Shown here: piece by piece, positions 14,227 through 14,537 of the stretch
Layout: each line of letters begins with the position of its first letter
Position numbering within the stretch: position 1 is the stretch's first letter
Assembly (NCBI GenBank): GCA_938037185.1
Contig: CALHQK010000090.1
Location: forward strand, 1-14,537
Length of the DNA stretch: 14,537 nucleotides
DNA from: an uncultured Riemerella sp.
GTDB lineage: Bacteria > Bacteroidota > Bacteroidia > Flavobacteriales > Weeksellaceae
Direction: 5' to 3'
Notes under the pieces: generated by a model
What the model was told of the DNA's origin: nothing
Seen by the model: the letters and a program-made list of their open reading frames with translations, nothing else
Database searches by the model: none
Position numbers and translations under genes: made by a program

Positions 14227-14537
14227 ATGGCGAGAATTGCAGGTATAGATTTACCAAAAAACAAAAGAGGCGTGATAGGGCTTACTTACATTTATGGAAT
14301 AGGTAAAAGCACTGCGTCTGAAATTTTGAAGAACGCTGGAATCAGCGAAGATAAGAAAGTCAACGAATGGAATGACGACGAATTGGCAGCGATCAGAAAC
14401 TACATCTCTGAAAATGTAAAAGTAGAAGGAGAGTTGAGATCTGAAGTTCAATTGAATATCAAGAGATTGATGGATATTGGATGCCAAAGAGGGATTCGTC
14501 ATAGACTGGGATTACCTTTAAGAGGCCAAAGAACGAA
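14227..14537 (+). CDS. rpsM: 30S ribosomal protein S13 (3' end cut by window)
   Basis: S13 in the 30S head bridges to L5 and touches P-site tRNA. The visible 103 codons start MARIAGIDLPKNKRGVIGLT and show YIYGIGKSTASEILKNAGI (helix-hairpin-helix-like, about 21-39) and CQRGIRHRLGLPLRGQRT near the cut. Family length is about 120-126, so some 20 basic C-terminal residues lie beyond the edge. It begins 19 bases after rpmJ. rpsK, rpsD, rpoA and rplQ would be expected next. Confidence 0.97.
   Translation, partial: MARIAGIDLPKNKRGVIGLTYIYGIGKSTASEILKNAGISEDKKVNEWNDDELAAIRNYISENVKVEGELRSEVQLNIKRLMDIGCQRGIRHRLGLPLRGQRT

Noticed and set aside
1..14537. Mobile element, CRISPR array, toxin-antitoxin, phage, or other accessory system
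   Set aside because: No transposase, terminal repeats, regularly spaced repeats or unassigned open frame of note were seen. Apart from the spacers discussed, the window is filled by core genes in conserved order.

Overview
The window is the main ribosomal-protein superoperon of a low-GC member of the Bacteroidota, most likely Flavobacteriales. A Weeksellaceae-type genus (Chryseobacterium, Riemerella or Bergeyella relatives) is a guess I cannot confirm from sequence alone. The lineage call rests on four observations: a perfect TAnnTTTG -7 promoter element with TTG upstream; the near absence of Shine-Dalgarno sequences before very highly expressed genes; the forms of the proteins (zinc-free L36, long zinc-free S14, extended L22); and secY followed directly by infA.

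Layout. Positions 1-3131 carry, on the minus strand, all but the C-terminal tail of mfd, the transcription-repair coupling factor. Positions 3132-3478 are a divergent control region. It holds a strong-looking promoter firing right into the ribosomal operon, a probable -7 element firing left into mfd, and a near-perfect inverted repeat at the expected 5' end of the mfd mRNA. From 3479 to the right edge every gene is on the plus strand, tightly packed, with several overlaps: rplC-rplD-rplW-rplB-rpsS-rplV-rpsC-rplP-rpmC-rpsQ (S10 part), rplN-rplX-rplE-rpsN-rpsH-rplF-rplR-rpsE-rpmD-rplO-secY (spc part), then infA-rpmJ-rpsM (start of the alpha part, with rpsM cut by the window edge).

The genes make 21 ribosomal proteins, the SecY translocon channel and initiation factor IF1, so ribosome building, initiation and protein export are expressed together. 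The order is the classical S10-spc-alpha order with one notable departure: rpsJ (S10) is not at the head of the cluster.

Only three spacers inside the operon exceed about 70 bases (7264-7356, 9784-9863, 11921-11995). Each contains repeat or inverted-repeat structure. These spacers and the divergent control region are where any undescribed regulation would lie. I see no mobile element, CRISPR array, tRNA or rRNA, and no new gene system. Apart from the candidate RNA structures this is a conserved core region.
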